64,000 nucleotides of DNA, from assembly GCA_002751075.1 (NCBI GenBank), contig NAOQ01000259.1:9377-73376 (forward strand), given 5' to 3'. The notes below the pieces were generated by a model. It was not told where the DNA came from. It saw only the letters and a list, made by a program, of their open reading frames with translations, and did not search any database. Position numbers and translations under genes: made by a program. Numbering within the stretch: position 1 is the stretch's first letter; each line of letters opens with the position of its first letter. The stretch is from Ichthyophonus hoferi (Eukaryota > Opisthokonta > Ichthyosporea > Ichthyophonida > Ichthyophonidae). Shown piece after piece: positions 38,781 to 61,218 of this stretch.

Positions 38781-41500
38781 GTCCACAAAACTTAAGGCCT
38801 TTATTATAATATAGACGTTATAACTAGCTGTTTGTCAATGATCTGCGATCCATTTGTATATATACACATAGGTTAATGGCACTATTTTCTTTCTAAGGTG
38901 AAAGCATGAAAGTAAACTACCCCGACTGAGTGCATCTTGATTGCACAGCCTAATACAAATTCACCCACCAGGGTCAAGTTGTCTGACCAAGTGCCAATAT
39001 AGACCTTTGACACCACTTACTAAGGTAGTTAGATTGATCTTAGAAGGATGTGGTCCGGTAGCTAGATGTAGTTTCTTTAAAGAGCTTGTAGCTTGAAGAT
39101 AGATTGAGTATCTACTCCCCTTAACATGTATTTTAACCTGCTGACTTGTCCAATAGTATTTGCCTTCAGTAATCTATCTTAATCAAAATGCAAAATCACC
39201 GAGGCGCTTTTATCTCTTCTGGAGTACTATCTACACAACTCCGATTTCTCTCTATTGGGCCTTATCTGAGTTATACTGATATTCTGGTGATACCATGCAC
39301 TGACGAGAAGGATTACTTAGTGTAAAGCTATAAAGAATCGTTAAGACCATTTTGTACTATGCGCCAAATTGAATGATGAATTGGGTCTACTGGCATATTG
39401 GACCATTTAGGGTCACATTATTTCTATACCAGGTTAAATATATACTGTCATGCTTGTTAGATTAAACTAGTCATGTGTATGAGAAGTAAAGCTGGTTTAC
39501 TGTTGATTTAAGTTTATGTAAAAAGAAACTAGGCCATATTCTTATCCAGAGATAGTGGTAGGACTGGTTGTGAGGTGAGAAGGTCCACCATTATAAATAG
39601 TTTGTGGTGGAGACAAAACTTATTTGTATTAGCTGAAGATATTATTGCATTGTTGAACGTAGGTTTGTAACAGTATTCACCTCATTGTTGACGTCAGTAT
39701 ACTTAAAATGTAAATATGCTTTACCTTGTGCAAAACTACCTCCCATGATCATAGCCACTCTTAAACTCCTAGTTTAACAATATATATATATATATCCTTC
39801 ACTAAATTTGCCCTAATATCAGCTGTACACTCAAGTGACAATCATAGAATACTCTGCTGCATAGTCAATCCATATAATCTTGCATGAGATTATTGTTCAG
39901 CACTATAGATAACTGTTGTGGATCAAGGAGATTCATATATATTATATATATTAAAAATACTAACTCATTGTTGCCAATACAATGTAATCGTTTGTGTTTA
40001 CATAACACAAGTAAACTTTTCTTCTTGGCCAACAGACCCACTTTGCCAAATATGAATAACTCATAGTCATCTATATAATCTATACTTTAAATTGGCCCCG
40101 TGTACTCAACATTAATTATCACTTATACCATGGTACAATGCCAATATATAACTGCCAGAAACATTCTTGCCGTAACTTTGTTTACTTAATGACCAATTCC
40201 CACTGTCTTGGCCTCATGCATGGCACTACAATACACTTACCATATGTACTTATATTTCTTTAAATATATCAAATCTGATGGTTATACTGTCGGCCTCTGT
40301 CTCTGGGTTCACCGATATATGGTAATTATGAAGACTGTTGCTGAATACTAAGGGATCAGTCTCCAAAAATCTAAAATATCTCAAGAAGTCTAGCCTTAGG
40401 TTGGTGTCCTCAGAGCTTACACTGAAACTCCATTCATGCTGTCTTATGTCCTCTGACCAATTCTTTGAAGTTCTAGAATTGACGGTTTTTAACTAAGAGT
40501 ACCCAGCCATACTAAAGTCATGATCTTAACGTGCAAATGTTTTTATTGATATTTCAACTAGATAATATAACAAGCCAGTCGGTACTTCATGTCTGTAACT
40601 TAGTTATATACTTCAGGGAAGAGCTAACATTGGTCAGACCTGTCTGTCTTGCTAATTGCCCATTCATCACTTATATAGGAACATGTATAGTCTTAGCTTA
40701 ACTGTCCCATACAAACAGAGATTTTGTAGTAAACTTCCTAATTGAAAATTAGCTTCTAAAACCAAGCGAATTCTTCATCTAACCACAATCATCAAACGTA
40801 AGGTTATCTCTTAATCACTGTAACATACTATAGGCCAGGTTAATCCCACAAACTACTGAAGGCAGTAATCTACTCAGATTAAAATGTATAAAGCATGATT
40901 CAGGAACTACTGTAAAATAATTCTGAACTACAATTACTTAAAGAAATTATAATTGCTGCGATGTATGTACCTCCCAATTTATCGCGTTAATAAAAGTAGG
41001 CAAATTCTTATTGATGCATAATCTAGACCCATATTGAGAGGTAAGCTACTGTGTAACTCCATTACACCTAAGCACAACTGAGGTCACCAAGAAGATTTGA
41101 ATACTTAATAATTAAACCATCACTTAACAAAATATATATATGAAAGGATCCCCGTGTTCTGCGAGGCGATAACCTTGGTACACCATTTGTCTGTCGAGAT
41201 GTAGCCACCTTGTTGTGGTAGCCACAGTTATCATTAAACCAGTGTTACATCACCTGAGGTCATACCATGCCAAAAGAACAGACGTAGTTTAAGATGACTT
41301 GGCCACGATAAAATAGGTACATCGTCATTCATTACTATAATTTCCTCAATATTATTACTCCTTTGTTTTATTCATTCACCATGCTCTCTTGGACATATAT
41401 CCTATCCATACTCTCTAGCCCCTCCCTTATCCTTCTACACAGTATGTCCCATACCCCTTTGGGCCTATTCCTCAGTCACAGGGCCCACCTGCATTTATTC
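38781..41500. other. Convergent intergenic region, AT-rich
   Basis: At 2.7 kb this is one of the larger gaps. I find no splice-linked exons, RNA gene or element ends on either strand. There is a short AT microsatellite near 39778-39796. Open stretches such as 39884-40066 are short and motif-free. Confidence 0.5.
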
Positions 41501-44500
41501 CTAGTGCCCTTTCTGATAGCTTTTCTGTAACTTCCTCATCCAATCTGAAACATCTGCATTAGACACACCCACCACCTTTGCAAAGGAGACAATGAGATCA
41601 GTGAGTACTGGGGTGATAACTAACCGCCCACTAACATTCAGACCGTGGATCCACCCAAGGGTAGTCCCCATACTCAGGCCCTTGGCAGCATGCACTACCC
41701 CACAGCATGCCTTGCTACTCAACTGGCCGCTATTATCTTCATATTCCCCTGATACGAGTTTCTTGAGTATAGTAGTCGTCACCTTCCTGTGTTTTGCAAT
41801 CCAGGATTCTTGAACGAAGCAAGCACACATCTGGGGTAGGAGCACCGGTTAAGGCCTTATAGTAAGCACCCATATGCTTACATAGATGCTAAGGAGGGTG
41901 ACCTCTAACCAACAATCATTCACCATATCACAGCCCTCCTTACCTCAGTGATCTCTTCAGAGTTTCCCTTATCTAACAGCCAATAAAATCCATCCACAGA
42001 TCCTGCAGACCCTAAGGCGGCAGCCATGTGACATCTAAACACAGGGGTAGGCTCACATCCTCTCTCCTGTATAGCTTGGTACAGCCACAGCACTCGGCCC
42101 TGTCGCCGCCGATGTTGTCGATAGGCATCCACCAAAGCAGTGTAGGTATCTATAGTGGGTACTTGGAGAGAGTGGGTTAGGCTTATTTTCCGCACTGAGG
42201 TAGGTAAAATGGTACATAAACAGTAAATTACTAGGGGATAGGTACAACCTGCATCACATTGGCTCGTTGCCTGATTAAGCAAAACAGTTACAAAACTATA
42301 GACTGAAAGGCAGGATAAAATAAGAGTGCCGATGATTGTCTGGAGGCCACGAGTCTTTATACACTTGAACACAATACATTGAGACATCAGAGTGAATAAC
42401 TAATAATGTTGTTTCACTATTCTAGGATAGCAACCAACTTAAGCCAGAAGGCAAAGAATATAAAACTATATACCATTGAGGTTTGACAAGTCCGTTTACT
42501 ATGAATATAAATCCATAAGGGCCAATTAACCACTACACTGCACGATAAACTATCTGTCTGTGCATTACTGCCTTCTAGTTGATTGGTTTGTAATAAGGTG
42601 TGTGCACTGTATATAGTGACAGCTCATCCCGCACAAAGCCTTATCCATGTTTTAGATATTAGCTATAAAGATAGATGGCTCTACCCGCATACTTACACCT
42701 TACTCAGGGCTATACAGGCCTATATATCTGGATTAAGGGGGCGGGCTCATAACAGAGGGGAATAAAGATAGTGTTAGTTGTACCGACGAGACACACAGGA
42801 GGTGACCTACTAGGTATCGGTAGGTCTGTGGCCTGCATGGCCCCAGTAAAGGGCAGCCCCATAGCTCTCATTACTAAGCCCTCTGCCCTGTGTATATCCC
42901 CTATCTTCCCCTCTAGAGCTACCCACTGCCACAGAAGCACAGCATCGGCTTTCACCAGTACCTATGGGTGGCTGGTCAGTGCCCTTACCCGTGAATAGAG
43001 CCGATCCCCTACGGCTTGTCATCAAGACTAGAAATAGCCTGTCTGCAGGCTGTGCAACCCCCCCGTCCTTCCTCCTACCCCATCCGACATACCCACCCTT
43101 GCTATGCAACTACCATATACGTATTCAACCATATGCTCTAATAGTTAACCTATGTCGCTTGCACATATAAGCTAGTGTCAGCAAGGTTACACCCAGGCCA
43201 CCCGGACCTATCTATCAGGCCACCTACCCACCTGCATCCTGCGGGCCAAAGCCAGGGCGGTCTGTGCCTTATCCTGGTCACCCAGCCAACGCAACACCTT
43301 AATACATAAAGGAAGAGGAGGGGTAAGATTTAAGCTGAGCATGGTGCTGACCAGCATGGCGAGGGCAGGGTGGTCGTAGTGGTTCTTATAGTTGTGTAAT
43401 ACATGGTGGGCCCATCGCTGGGGGCCCGCCATGCTGGGGGCCCAGATTAGTAAGTACTGTGATAGAAGATGAGGGTCTTGATTCTGAATGAGAGCAGTGC
43501 GTAGGTTTAGGTGCATGGTGGGAGACAGGGCCAATCCTGCTGAGTGCATCTCTGTAGTTACCTGCACGGCCATTAGATTAGGGCCACATGCAAATAAGCC
43601 AAAAAACCAGGGAGTAGAGTATAAATTGTGATTGGCCACACTTGTGTTGCAGATGAAGAGAGTGAGACATAATATATCTTCTAGATTCCTGCCACTTATC
43701 TAGTCCTCAGGCTGGTCCATCTACCTCCTATGGCCAATAGCTTTTCTTGTAAGTAATAATAGCCACTAACATGATGATAATGCCTTTTACCGCTTCCCAG
43801 CACACCGCCATCCCACCCAGAGTAAAATTTATAAATTTAGGACTAGTATGTGACAAAGGCCCAATGTACAAATACCCTCATATGTGCAATCTGTTTAATA
43901 AGTTAATTCGGCACATAAAGCAATGATAGTATATGTTATATGTTATATGGTGTAGGTTATATACTATATGTTAGATGTCATATGCTATATCCAGGCAATA
44001 TATATATATCATATTAGCACAGTCTGTGTAGGTGGTGTTAACAGACTACTTGCCTCACTGTAAAATGAACTATCTTATAACGGATTCCAATCGAGATAAT
44101 ATAGCAATGTAGAACACAACACAGTGATTTCTTAACTAAAACCATTTGGGTGCAGCCCATATATACCCACCCCTAAGGTACAAACTATGAGGGGTTAGAG
44201 ATAGAACACAGAAAGGTGAATCATAGTGGTGCAGACTATAGGTAGATGTAGAGACAGTGGGATAACTAGGGGGGATGCATACACTAAGGGCCCAGGACAG
44301 TACTCCACACTTTAGCAGTAAATCCACCTGGGCATGTTGTATCGAAGCCCTATTCCCTCCTTGCCTTCCCTTTATCCTCTCTAGTCCTGCCATAGCTATC
44401 CGTTCTCGCAGTTTGATTGGTACCTGTATCACCCATATTTAGCGACAAACCAGGAGGAGCAGATGGCTAGAAAGCAAAGAATAGTAGGAGATATAGGGAT

Positions 44501-45187
44501 AAATAAGCTGTGCATGGGTCAGTATAGATTAAGGTACATGTAGGACTATGAAGGGTGAAGAGGTGTGGTCTATGGCAAAGAGCACTAATATTTAAATAAA
44601 GTATGTTATATCTGGAGAGCTGGGAATTACTATTGATAAACCATAAATAATAAGAACTAGTAGGGGCACGCAATAGTAAAGAATGAGATATAGATGGTTA
44701 TATGTGCATGTAATAGTGTGTATAATTATATGGATATATAAGAACATGTATATATGTATAATATATATACCTCTGAATTACTGCAGCATTTAACCAAAAA
44801 ACACAAGATTTCATGCTGGGCCTCCTGTGAGGAGGTGGCCAAAGAGGCTAAGGCAGTTTCCAAGGATTTAATCATATTGTCTTTCTTACTAGTATTCTGT
44901 TGATGCTCTGCAGCTCCAGAGCCGCTTTGTGACACCCTACTACTTATCTTCCTACAAATTATGTTCAAATTCTGTAATTCTCCCAATATTGGCTTTACAG
45001 GGTGCCTCCTCCATATTTGGGGGACAGGGAGTGGTAAGAAGGTAGGTGAAGGATATATAGGAAAAGGAACAGAGAACATAAACTCCTGTTGGCGTGGGGA
45101 CACTCTGCGAACCCCTCGATGTATAGCCTTTTGCAGCATGGCCACCCGGTCTATGTTAAGTACACTGGGTCCTGGGCCCCATGCCAT
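41501..45187 (-). CDS. Pentatricopeptide-like (PPR) helical-repeat protein
   Basis: PPR proteins are usually organellar RNA-binding factors. Exons: 44771-45187 (start M-A-W-G-P-G-P-S-V), 44283-44423, about 43232-43639, 42811-42961, 41944-42194, 41501-41830. The last four agree in phase. The junction between 44283 and 43639 does not (exit phase 0, entry phase 2 or 1), so a small exon or another donor is missed. Repeat-like wording: P-T-I-D-T-Y-T-A-L-V-D-A-Y-R-Q, then L-Y-Q-A-I-Q-E-R-G-C-E-P-T-P; A-L-E-G-K-I-G-D-I-H-R-A-E-G-L-V-M-R-A-M-G-L-P. These fit the 35-residue helix-turn-helix pattern with G-x-x-P at the end. The C-terminus (W-M-R-K-L-Q-K-S-Y-Q-K-G-H) is not recognised. A mitochondrial role is inferred from the family only; no clear presequence is visible. 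Intron 42195-42810 is empty filler. Confidence 0.52.
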
Positions 45188-45989
45188 CCAGTTTCTAACC
45201 ACATATTAAGGCCTAATAAGAGTATTATCTTAATTAATGTTTTGTCTACAGTAGTATGTGGTGCGTCTAGGCCATGCCATGTAATCTGACTGTACATGTA
45301 TCAATATTCCATTGGGTTGAGATCATATGACTCTAGCCAGTAATTAGTCTTATTAAAAATAACTCGGATCGCCCCAAGAGATTAATTTGTTTTATTGGCT
45401 AATTATATCACTTACCTGTTTTCATTGGTGCGATACGACTTATTATAAGATCACATATTTAATTACATTCCATTATATACAAGATTCTAACCGTAATAGG
45501 ATTCATAGTTATATCTTCAGCTCCTAAGCATCCTGGCTACATTATCATTAATCAACAGATGAATCCCTTCAAATCAGAATAAAGATCTATTTATCAATAT
45601 TTATTATTAATGATATATAATTAATATTATTGTTGTATAGTTAGTATACTAGTGTATAATTAATATCATTAATATGCAATTAATCTGCTACCAACCCCAT
45701 AATAAGTCCAAAGGCTGCAGTAATGTCAGTACTATTATCTAATCTTATAAAGATCAGCCCTTCAGACACGATCCCACTTTACTTCCAGAAACTTGTATAA
45801 TATTTGGATACTTGGTTGCATAGTAATGCTGCCCAGTGCTGATGGGCTGTCCTAATTGGGTTACAATGCCACACCACTGTGGCCTCCTGGCACTGGTCAG
45901 ACTGCGGTATAGACATATACAAAATGCATGTCACTACATCACAGAATAAGACAATAATAATATGCAAGCCCAGGCTATATCCTAAAATA
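45188..45989. other. Intergenic region between two minus-strand genes
   Basis: AT-rich with runs of ATTAAT-like words (45595-45690). Nothing is recognised on either strand. Confidence 0.5.
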
Positions 45990-47790
45990 TCACACTATCC
46001 GCTTAGTGTCCCGGTAAGCTGCAGTAGATCGCCTCATTATAGGTCGGAATAACAGATAGAGGATACCCATCATAGGTCCTACCCAGAACATCCATCCAAT
46101 CACAGCCCTGAATAGGGCTACCTGGAATGTGCCAATCGTTTTAAAAAAATCGGACTTGAGGCCACGAAGAAGTTCTGCATTATGAAAGGCGGTAGATTAG
46201 CCCAGTGCAGTGACAAGAACTGCTACTCATACAGTCACATATCGTTTATCCTAACTCGCCGCTGGACGTTTAAGCTAGTTCTGTTATCTCTCTTTCTCTA
46301 CATATTTATCCATGTATCTCTTTCTCTGTTAATTTTACATGCCAGGGTAGGCCCAGTTATAATATTTCCCATTTAATATCCATCAGTTTGACTTTCCCGT
46401 TCACCTTATTGGTCTCTTATCATGTACTCTACACTTCCGTATCTGTTTTTCGGCTGACTGGAAACCCCCTGTTGCCCGTGACAGAATATAGAGATGCTAC
46501 ACACAAAGAACGCCTGTATATCTAATAGGCTGGTGTGAACTCCTACATACATGGTGGATAATGGATAATACCTGAGGGGACCAAGCAGCAGCTATAATTA
46601 TATAAAAGAGTTATTGATAATGTAAATATGTGTAGTTGCCCATTCACTCCATGAATTATAGAGAAGAAACATACCTGGAATTGAGAAATGCAATACCTCC
46701 TGGGATTGCAGAAAGAAACCCCCCAATCTCACAAAGAGGGGAATACACATGACCTCTACGGGCGTTAGGACTAGGTTGAGGACTGCAAGCAGATAAATAT
46801 TAGTCTACCTACTGTAGGTGGGAATGGATGGCTAAGTATAGGGGATAAGATGAAAGCAAATTAGGTAAAAAGGGAAAGAAAGAAATATGGTATTATAAGT
46901 AGTAATAATAAACGATGTGTGCATAGTAATAAAGTATATGTATGTATATGTGTGTGTATTCCTATTCATAGGTCCTGTGGTTGCTTATATATATGCAAGA
47001 CTAGGTGATAGTAAAGGTGTATGTAGGAAAGAAACAAAGAAACTGTGAAGCAGAGAAAGTAAAATTGAGATAGATAGAAAAGACAAGATATAATAAGAAA
47101 TTAGAATGAAAGAGAAACCTCTTGGAAAGAAATGCTAAAATAAATATTGAACAAGCTATAGATATGTAAGGAGTTAATAGCAGAAAAAACTTGGCTGTGT
47201 AGATGTCTTTGTGTAAAGGACAGTCTAAAGGGACGGAAAGAAAAGGAAAAACAAAAACAAGCACATGTGTATGTAAACAAACAATAAAGGAATCAAAATA
47301 GATAAAGTGACAAAGGATAAGTAGAATAGCGGGTGAGGTACGCAGGGATAAGAGGGAAAAAATGATAGTGCGAGAACAAAATCGAGATAGAGAAATACAC
47401 AAATAGAAAGCAGATAAAAAAAAGAAAGACAAAGAAACATATAGAACGTGGGGATTGGAGGCCTCTAATGCCTTCCCTCGCCCGATACCAACAAAAATAA
47501 ATATGATACATGCCTTGTGGAATGACTGGGTTCACCTTGAGTGCTACTGTTACAAGCCCACACACAATCATAGTGGTGCCAGGTACAGGGAACTGGAGAT
47601 AAACAAGGGAGTGTTATTGGGGCTAATAATTATATTTTGCAATTTAACTAAGGTCACACCTACGTACCAATCCACAAGCTATGCCCACGGCAAATGATAG
47701 AGCCAGCTTGTCAGAGGTGATGCCTGAGCTCATTTGAGCTTTAATAGGGTCCACAATCCTAGCCTTTAACGAGCGCCTTAACCACTCCAT
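45990..47790 (-). CDS. DUF2062 family small membrane protein
   Basis: A family of small membrane proteins found in bacteria and eukaryotes, with no agreed function. Four exons, 47668-47790, 47514-47592, 46675-46782 and 45990-46174, give 495 nt, 164 aa, closing in frame. The family pattern is clear: G-I-T-S-D-K-L-A-L-S-F-A-V-G-I-A-C-G-L; then F-P-V-P-G-T-T and a helix; then L-N-L-V-L-T-P-V-E-V, where bacterial members have N-x-x-x-x-P-x-x; then L-F-V-R-L-G-G-F-F. A last helix (V-G-P-M-M-G-I-L-Y-L-L-F) and a basic tail follow. The second intron (46783-47513) must begin with GC: only that donor keeps the frame. The same intron is very purine-rich on the plus strand from 46850 to 47440. An acceptor-like cctacag ends one base before the ATG. 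Confidence 0.86.
46850..47440. repeat. Purine-rich (GA/AAAG) low-complexity tract
   Basis: The plus strand is dominated by A and G in words such as aaagaaagaaa and gagatagatag, so the DUF2062 transcript carries a long pyrimidine-rich tract here. Hydrophobic minus-strand frames in this tract (Phe/Leu/Ser-rich) are a by-product of composition. Confidence 0.7.
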
Positions 47791-48080
47791 ACTGTAGGTG
47801 TGGTAGGAACAAGCCTTGAGGTTGAAGTTTTTTTAGTAAACCCGTATAATAAATGAGAGGGGATAGAGCAGACCAAGAAACCAAAAAGGAATAAGCTTAA
47901 GCCACTATGTTTTTATCTCCCAAGAAAAGTCAATCAATATTCATGTTAAATTTAACTGCAGTGGCGCAACCAGGTATGTCGTTAGGGTAAAAGGAAGAAG
48001 GATATTGCATGATTTGCATTGCTTGGGTATGAAATTACCAATATGTACATACATAAAGATGTAAATCTGGGCCAATTGAG

Positions 48081-48412
48081 TCGGGTAGGCTTGTTAAAAT
48101 AGTTGGTTCGTAATAATTCCCTTACTAGCTTGGGGCTCTTCTTGGTGTAGCTACATAGACTAGATGTTATTATACATCGTCAGTCATTATATATGCAGCC
48201 ACAATAATAAACTCACAATTTGGTCTGAATTAAAAGGCAAATAATACCTCTACTATTAAGGCTTGCTGTAGTTTCAATATACTATTAACCATAACTATGT
48301 AGCTGGCATGTTCGGGTCGGGTCGGCTTGGTAAAATAGTTGGTCCACAAGAATTCCCTTACTACTTGGCCTAGCTACGTAGACAAGATCTAAGATCCCAT
48401 TATACATAGTAA
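48081..48412 (+). repeat. Pair of diverged direct repeats (~100 bp, 236 bp apart)
   Basis: Copy 1 is 48081-48183 and copy 2 is 48317-48412. Shared words include tcgggt(a/c)ggcttg, taaaatagttggt, aattcccttact, tagctac(a/g)tagac and attatacat. Identity is roughly 80% by eye, with a 15-20 nt gap in copy 2. They could be two copies of a short interspersed element or a local duplication. Confidence 0.75.
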
Positions 48413-48865
48413 ACCATAAGGTCTACTGGCATGTTTCACACCGTCTCACCAGGGGTGGAAAAAATGGGATAGATTACCACGGTATTAAGGGTGGATTATT
48501 TGTATTCCTTTGGTTGTGATTTGTACTGGGATGAGTTATGGGACACAAATGACCTTCAGTCCTTGCCTTTTCCAGACAATTTATTTCAGACTCCGTATGA
48601 TCGGTCTTATAATAGGTAATAGTATTTCTTATAAAATAGCCGGCAATGTGCGAATAGCTTAAATATGTATATGCCAATAAAGCACATATCATGAACATAC
48701 ATACCAGCCCTACACGGTTTTAGTTAATATTATATTATTTAGATTACAATAAGCCTTTAATGGTAGGGGTCTTATTTGCTTTCGAATTCAGACCCACTTG
48801 TGATTTTATTATTACTGGCTGAATATTATAACTAGTAGTGTATTTCTCGCATTGCATACAATATA

Positions 48866-48871
48866 TTTATT
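48866..48871 (-). terminator. Candidate AATAAA poly(A) signal for the DDX3-like gene
   Basis: On the minus strand the hexamer AATAAA lies about 177 nt beyond the stop at 49048. It was assigned by position only. Confidence 0.35.
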
Positions 48872-49047
48872 TATCCGTCAAAAAACTCGAGTTCCAGTCT
48901 CTTTAGCTTTAGGGTGCGAATTAAGCAACAGACATCAGACAATACAGCTAGCACCATAACGTTATCTTAGCGCTGGACCATCATACCATAGCAGGACCAG
49001 CCAGCCTTTCAGACGTAACTAATAATAACTAGAACAACTCCCGGGGC

Positions 49048-57858
<8,811 letters not shown>

Positions 57859-57918
57859 CCTGCGTCCAACCTTTCTAATTTGACCGTCTATTTTTTTGCT
57901 TTTGTCCTGATATCTTCT

Positions 57919-58190
57919 GTTACATACGATGAAGCAAAGGCGTTTGCGGATGAAAACGGATTACATTTTCTTGAGACTAGTGCATAGAGAGGTTCTAACG
58001 TACAGGAGTTATATTTAGAGTTAGCGAGATTGATTTTAAGAGCATAGAGGATGGCACTCTTGTACATATTGGCACTGAGGGTGGTCTAGGAAAGTCTACC
58101 GAACCACGTTTGATAGTTGTAATTGCTAATCTGCGTCCAACCTTTCTAATTTGATGTCTATTTTTTTTTTCTTTTGTCCTGATATCTTCT
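57919..58190 (+). pseudogene. Tandem broken copy of the 3' end of the RAB14-like gene
   Basis: The 273-bp segment 57646-57918 (last ~70 codons plus early 3' UTR) is repeated immediately as 57919-58190, both beginning gttacatacgatgaagca and ending gtcctgatatcttct. Identity is about 90%. The copy has an in-frame stop in the G5 region (E-T-S-A then TAG), small frame changes and no G1-G4 part, so it cannot make a GTPase. It probably lies in the 3' UTR of the intact gene. Confidence 0.92.
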
Positions 58191-61100
58191 TTTTAAGTTA
58201 TTTTTTAAGAGTCGTGCTACTGGAATGAATTATAATAAGACATATTAGAAGCTGTTTTCATAGATATCAGTTGTTGGCTGGTTTGTCATGGCAGTTTCTA
58301 TGGTCAATTAATTTATCCTTACTCTTGTTTATGTTCTTAGTATGCTGCCCCCATTTTCAATAATACGGAAAGTCAACCTCTGTAATTGACATAGACCGCT
58401 CGAATAAGCGCTCACTAGTTATAATATCACTATAACCTTTAAATAAATTCTTTGTAAGATATAATTGGAACTCTCCGTCAACCTTCATCTGTAACAATCT
58501 TTATGTTCACCATTTTGTAGCATGTGATTATATTGCTAAAAAACCCATTCTCAATCGACGAGGCCACATTATTTTTCTAACTAAAACGCATTTCATAATA
58601 TGGAAAGGAATGGATTTCCAAGGATCTTGTCCATAATTCAAAGTGTTATGCCATCATAACTGTGAATCGATTGTATTAGATGAATGATCTACTCACTCTG
58701 CTAAAGCTTTAATCTTAAACCACATTTAGGAGAGGGGTCACCAATACAAGACTTTACACTGCTCTACTTGGCCCTATCCAAGTACACCACTCTGGTCTTT
58801 ATCATTGTTAGTTTGTGTTTTCCATTAGTCAGGTATGTATGCCAAGAAAGGTTTTATGGCTAACAGACAAGCATAACTATCCATCAATGGATATGCCAAC
58901 AAATTTTTATTTTGGAAAATGTAATAAGATGGTTAACTCCGAATGAACACGTGGTTTGGCCAAAGTCGTGATAGCAAACAGATTTTGAAATAATTATTCT
59001 CAACAGATAAATGAATTTGTCAATACATAGTATGTGGTATGTGGTATGTGAGAACCGAGAACCTACATTAGGAAGGAAATTGGTTGATGCATCATCCAAA
59101 TAAGGACATGTAATATTAGATTCTCGAGATAAAATCAGACAAATCTAGTGGGCTTTAGTGGTCTTTTGGGAATTGTGTTAACCAAAAGGATCTTTACGAT
59201 TGATGTCATTTACATTAATGAACACGGTTACAGTTAGCACTCGAGATAAACAAAAATTGGAATAGTATAAAAGAAAACAGAAACAACTCATACAAGACCT
59301 TCGCTGCTTACATATACGGGGCGCGGACCCGCTCACACATATGCGCACCCATCGCTAACACACACGTACTTAGCACAATAGTCAATATTTACATTGTAAT
59401 ATAGCATCCCTTACTGATGAGTCTCATTGTGCTATATCCACATTAATACCTGAACGAATCACATAAATTCCCTCTGACTTAAAGCAGAGGAATAATTTCT
59501 ACAGCCAGTTACCTAGAGAGTTCGTATATGCGCCTTCTATAGGATTTCTACCATTACAACTGAGTCTTGTAAACAGATCAGATCAATTAGTAATTACTAC
59601 CGTTAGCTCAGCAAAATTCACTATTATTCACCAACCAAATGGAGATCTCGAAACCCGTGGGTAAGTCACTGGAACTACCACAGATTGCTATGAAAAATAA
59701 GGTAATGTTTTCTTTTAAGAATACATATGACAAAATATACTATGCACTAGTCTTTATTAAAAAGATAGCACGAGCTTTATTTACAGAATATCCTATCATC
59801 GATCAGGAATCATTAATATAATATTTAAATAAATACTGAATTACAGGTCTCCTCTTTTTTCATGAATCAAGCACAGTTCATCTACACTATAGTCACACAC
59901 ATTAGTGAAAATGCATAGCCTTTTGTGTTAATACAGCAGCCAACAAGCGCCATAAGCCAAGCCGTTTGTTAACTAAGATATTACTTAATCTGTAGTGAAT
60001 GAATGAGATGCATTTGAACTCTGGCGGTACCATAGAGATTTAGGCATAGGTAGTAGTACTAACGTCAAGGCTTTCAAAGTCGACTAGAATTGTTTTCATC
60101 GGTTGACCCAAATTAATTTATGCAGTGTATTCAATGGAAAGGCTAGATAGGTTGAGTTTTAATTACCTGCCAGGTCAAAGCCCCTCTTCGCCATTATAAC
60201 CTGAGGTTTATTTCCTTGATTTTAGGATCACTTTAACGTTTATCTCTCGGACGTTTTGCACTAGAAGTGTACTATCACTAAATAATCTTCAAAAAAATCT
60301 TACATAGGATGTTAGAAACCCAGATTTGTACACAAAGAACCACATAGTACCCAAAAGTTCGACATGGGTAGATTAATTAGACAGGAAGTGCAATCTTTAG
60401 TTTAGATAGGGCTTAATAGGTGTTTTATTGGAAGAATAAAATATAATTATTTATCTTAAAGAAGATTCGAGATTTTTTAACAAATATTTAGATACAAAAA
60501 GTAACACACTGATTACAGTTATCGTTTGAGTAAGCCACACACAGCAATGTACAACTTTATAATGTGAATATGGTCATTGGTTCCTACATATATACCTACA
60601 GTTTATTTTTTATTGTACTATAGTAATGACCTTTTTTTTAACATATTTAAAAAAGTTAATCGTTTTTCATTTTTTAAACAATACACTTGAATGGAGTTTT
60701 AAATTTCCTCTCATTTATCCTGCACTTTTGGGGAGAGGGCACAGTTATCTTGCGGGTATTTCATATCCTTTCTACTACCTTAAAAAGAAGACGGTACGGT
60801 AACCTATGCATGTATTTTCAAATTATGTAACTTACTTGAACATTAGTATTTTGGGGCAATTACAGAGATCTTATTATTATATTTATTGTTATTGTGGCCT
60901 GACTTGCATTTATTATGCCATGAGTTCAAGTTATTATCATTGTCATCAAGCCACCGCAGATACCTTACAATCTTTGGAATTTATAACAACGTTCTTGAAA
61001 TAGGTCTGATTGGCCTGTCCTACATATGGTGCTGTTAGAGCCAATAAACGTACATTACATATAATGTTTTGAAATAAAAGTTGCCGATGTAGAAATGTAG

Positions 61101-61218
61101 GGCTATCTATAAAATATTTAGCGTACATGCAAGTAAGCTGACCAATACTGCTGCTTAGAGCCATCCTCAAACACATATTAAACACACACGTTTAATATAG
61201 TAGGAGCGAAATACTAGA
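58191..61218. other. AT-rich intergenic region before the coronin-7-like gene
   Basis: 3.0 kb, strongly AT-rich, without splice-linked exons. A short open stretch at 59639-59821 starts with a good donor inside it (cgtgg/gtaagt), but no partner exon was found. ATATAT-rich sequence at 61375-61450 lies inside the first coronin intron. Confidence 0.5.

Larger units (their letters stand above)
47791..49047. other. Intergenic region with a diverged direct repeat
   Basis: No gene is recognised. It contains two related copies of a roughly 100-bp sequence (48081-48183 and 48317-48412, separate entry) and the candidate poly(A) signal of the DDX3 gene. Confidence 0.5.

Noticed and set aside
47001-47440. 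Long minus-strand open frames rich in Phe, Leu and Ser
   Set aside because: They lie within the purine-rich low-complexity intron of the DUF2062 gene; the hydrophobic reading is a by-product of base composition.
59639-59821. Open stretch starting MEISKPV with an internal donor
   Set aside because: No upstream or downstream exon could be joined and no family is recognised.
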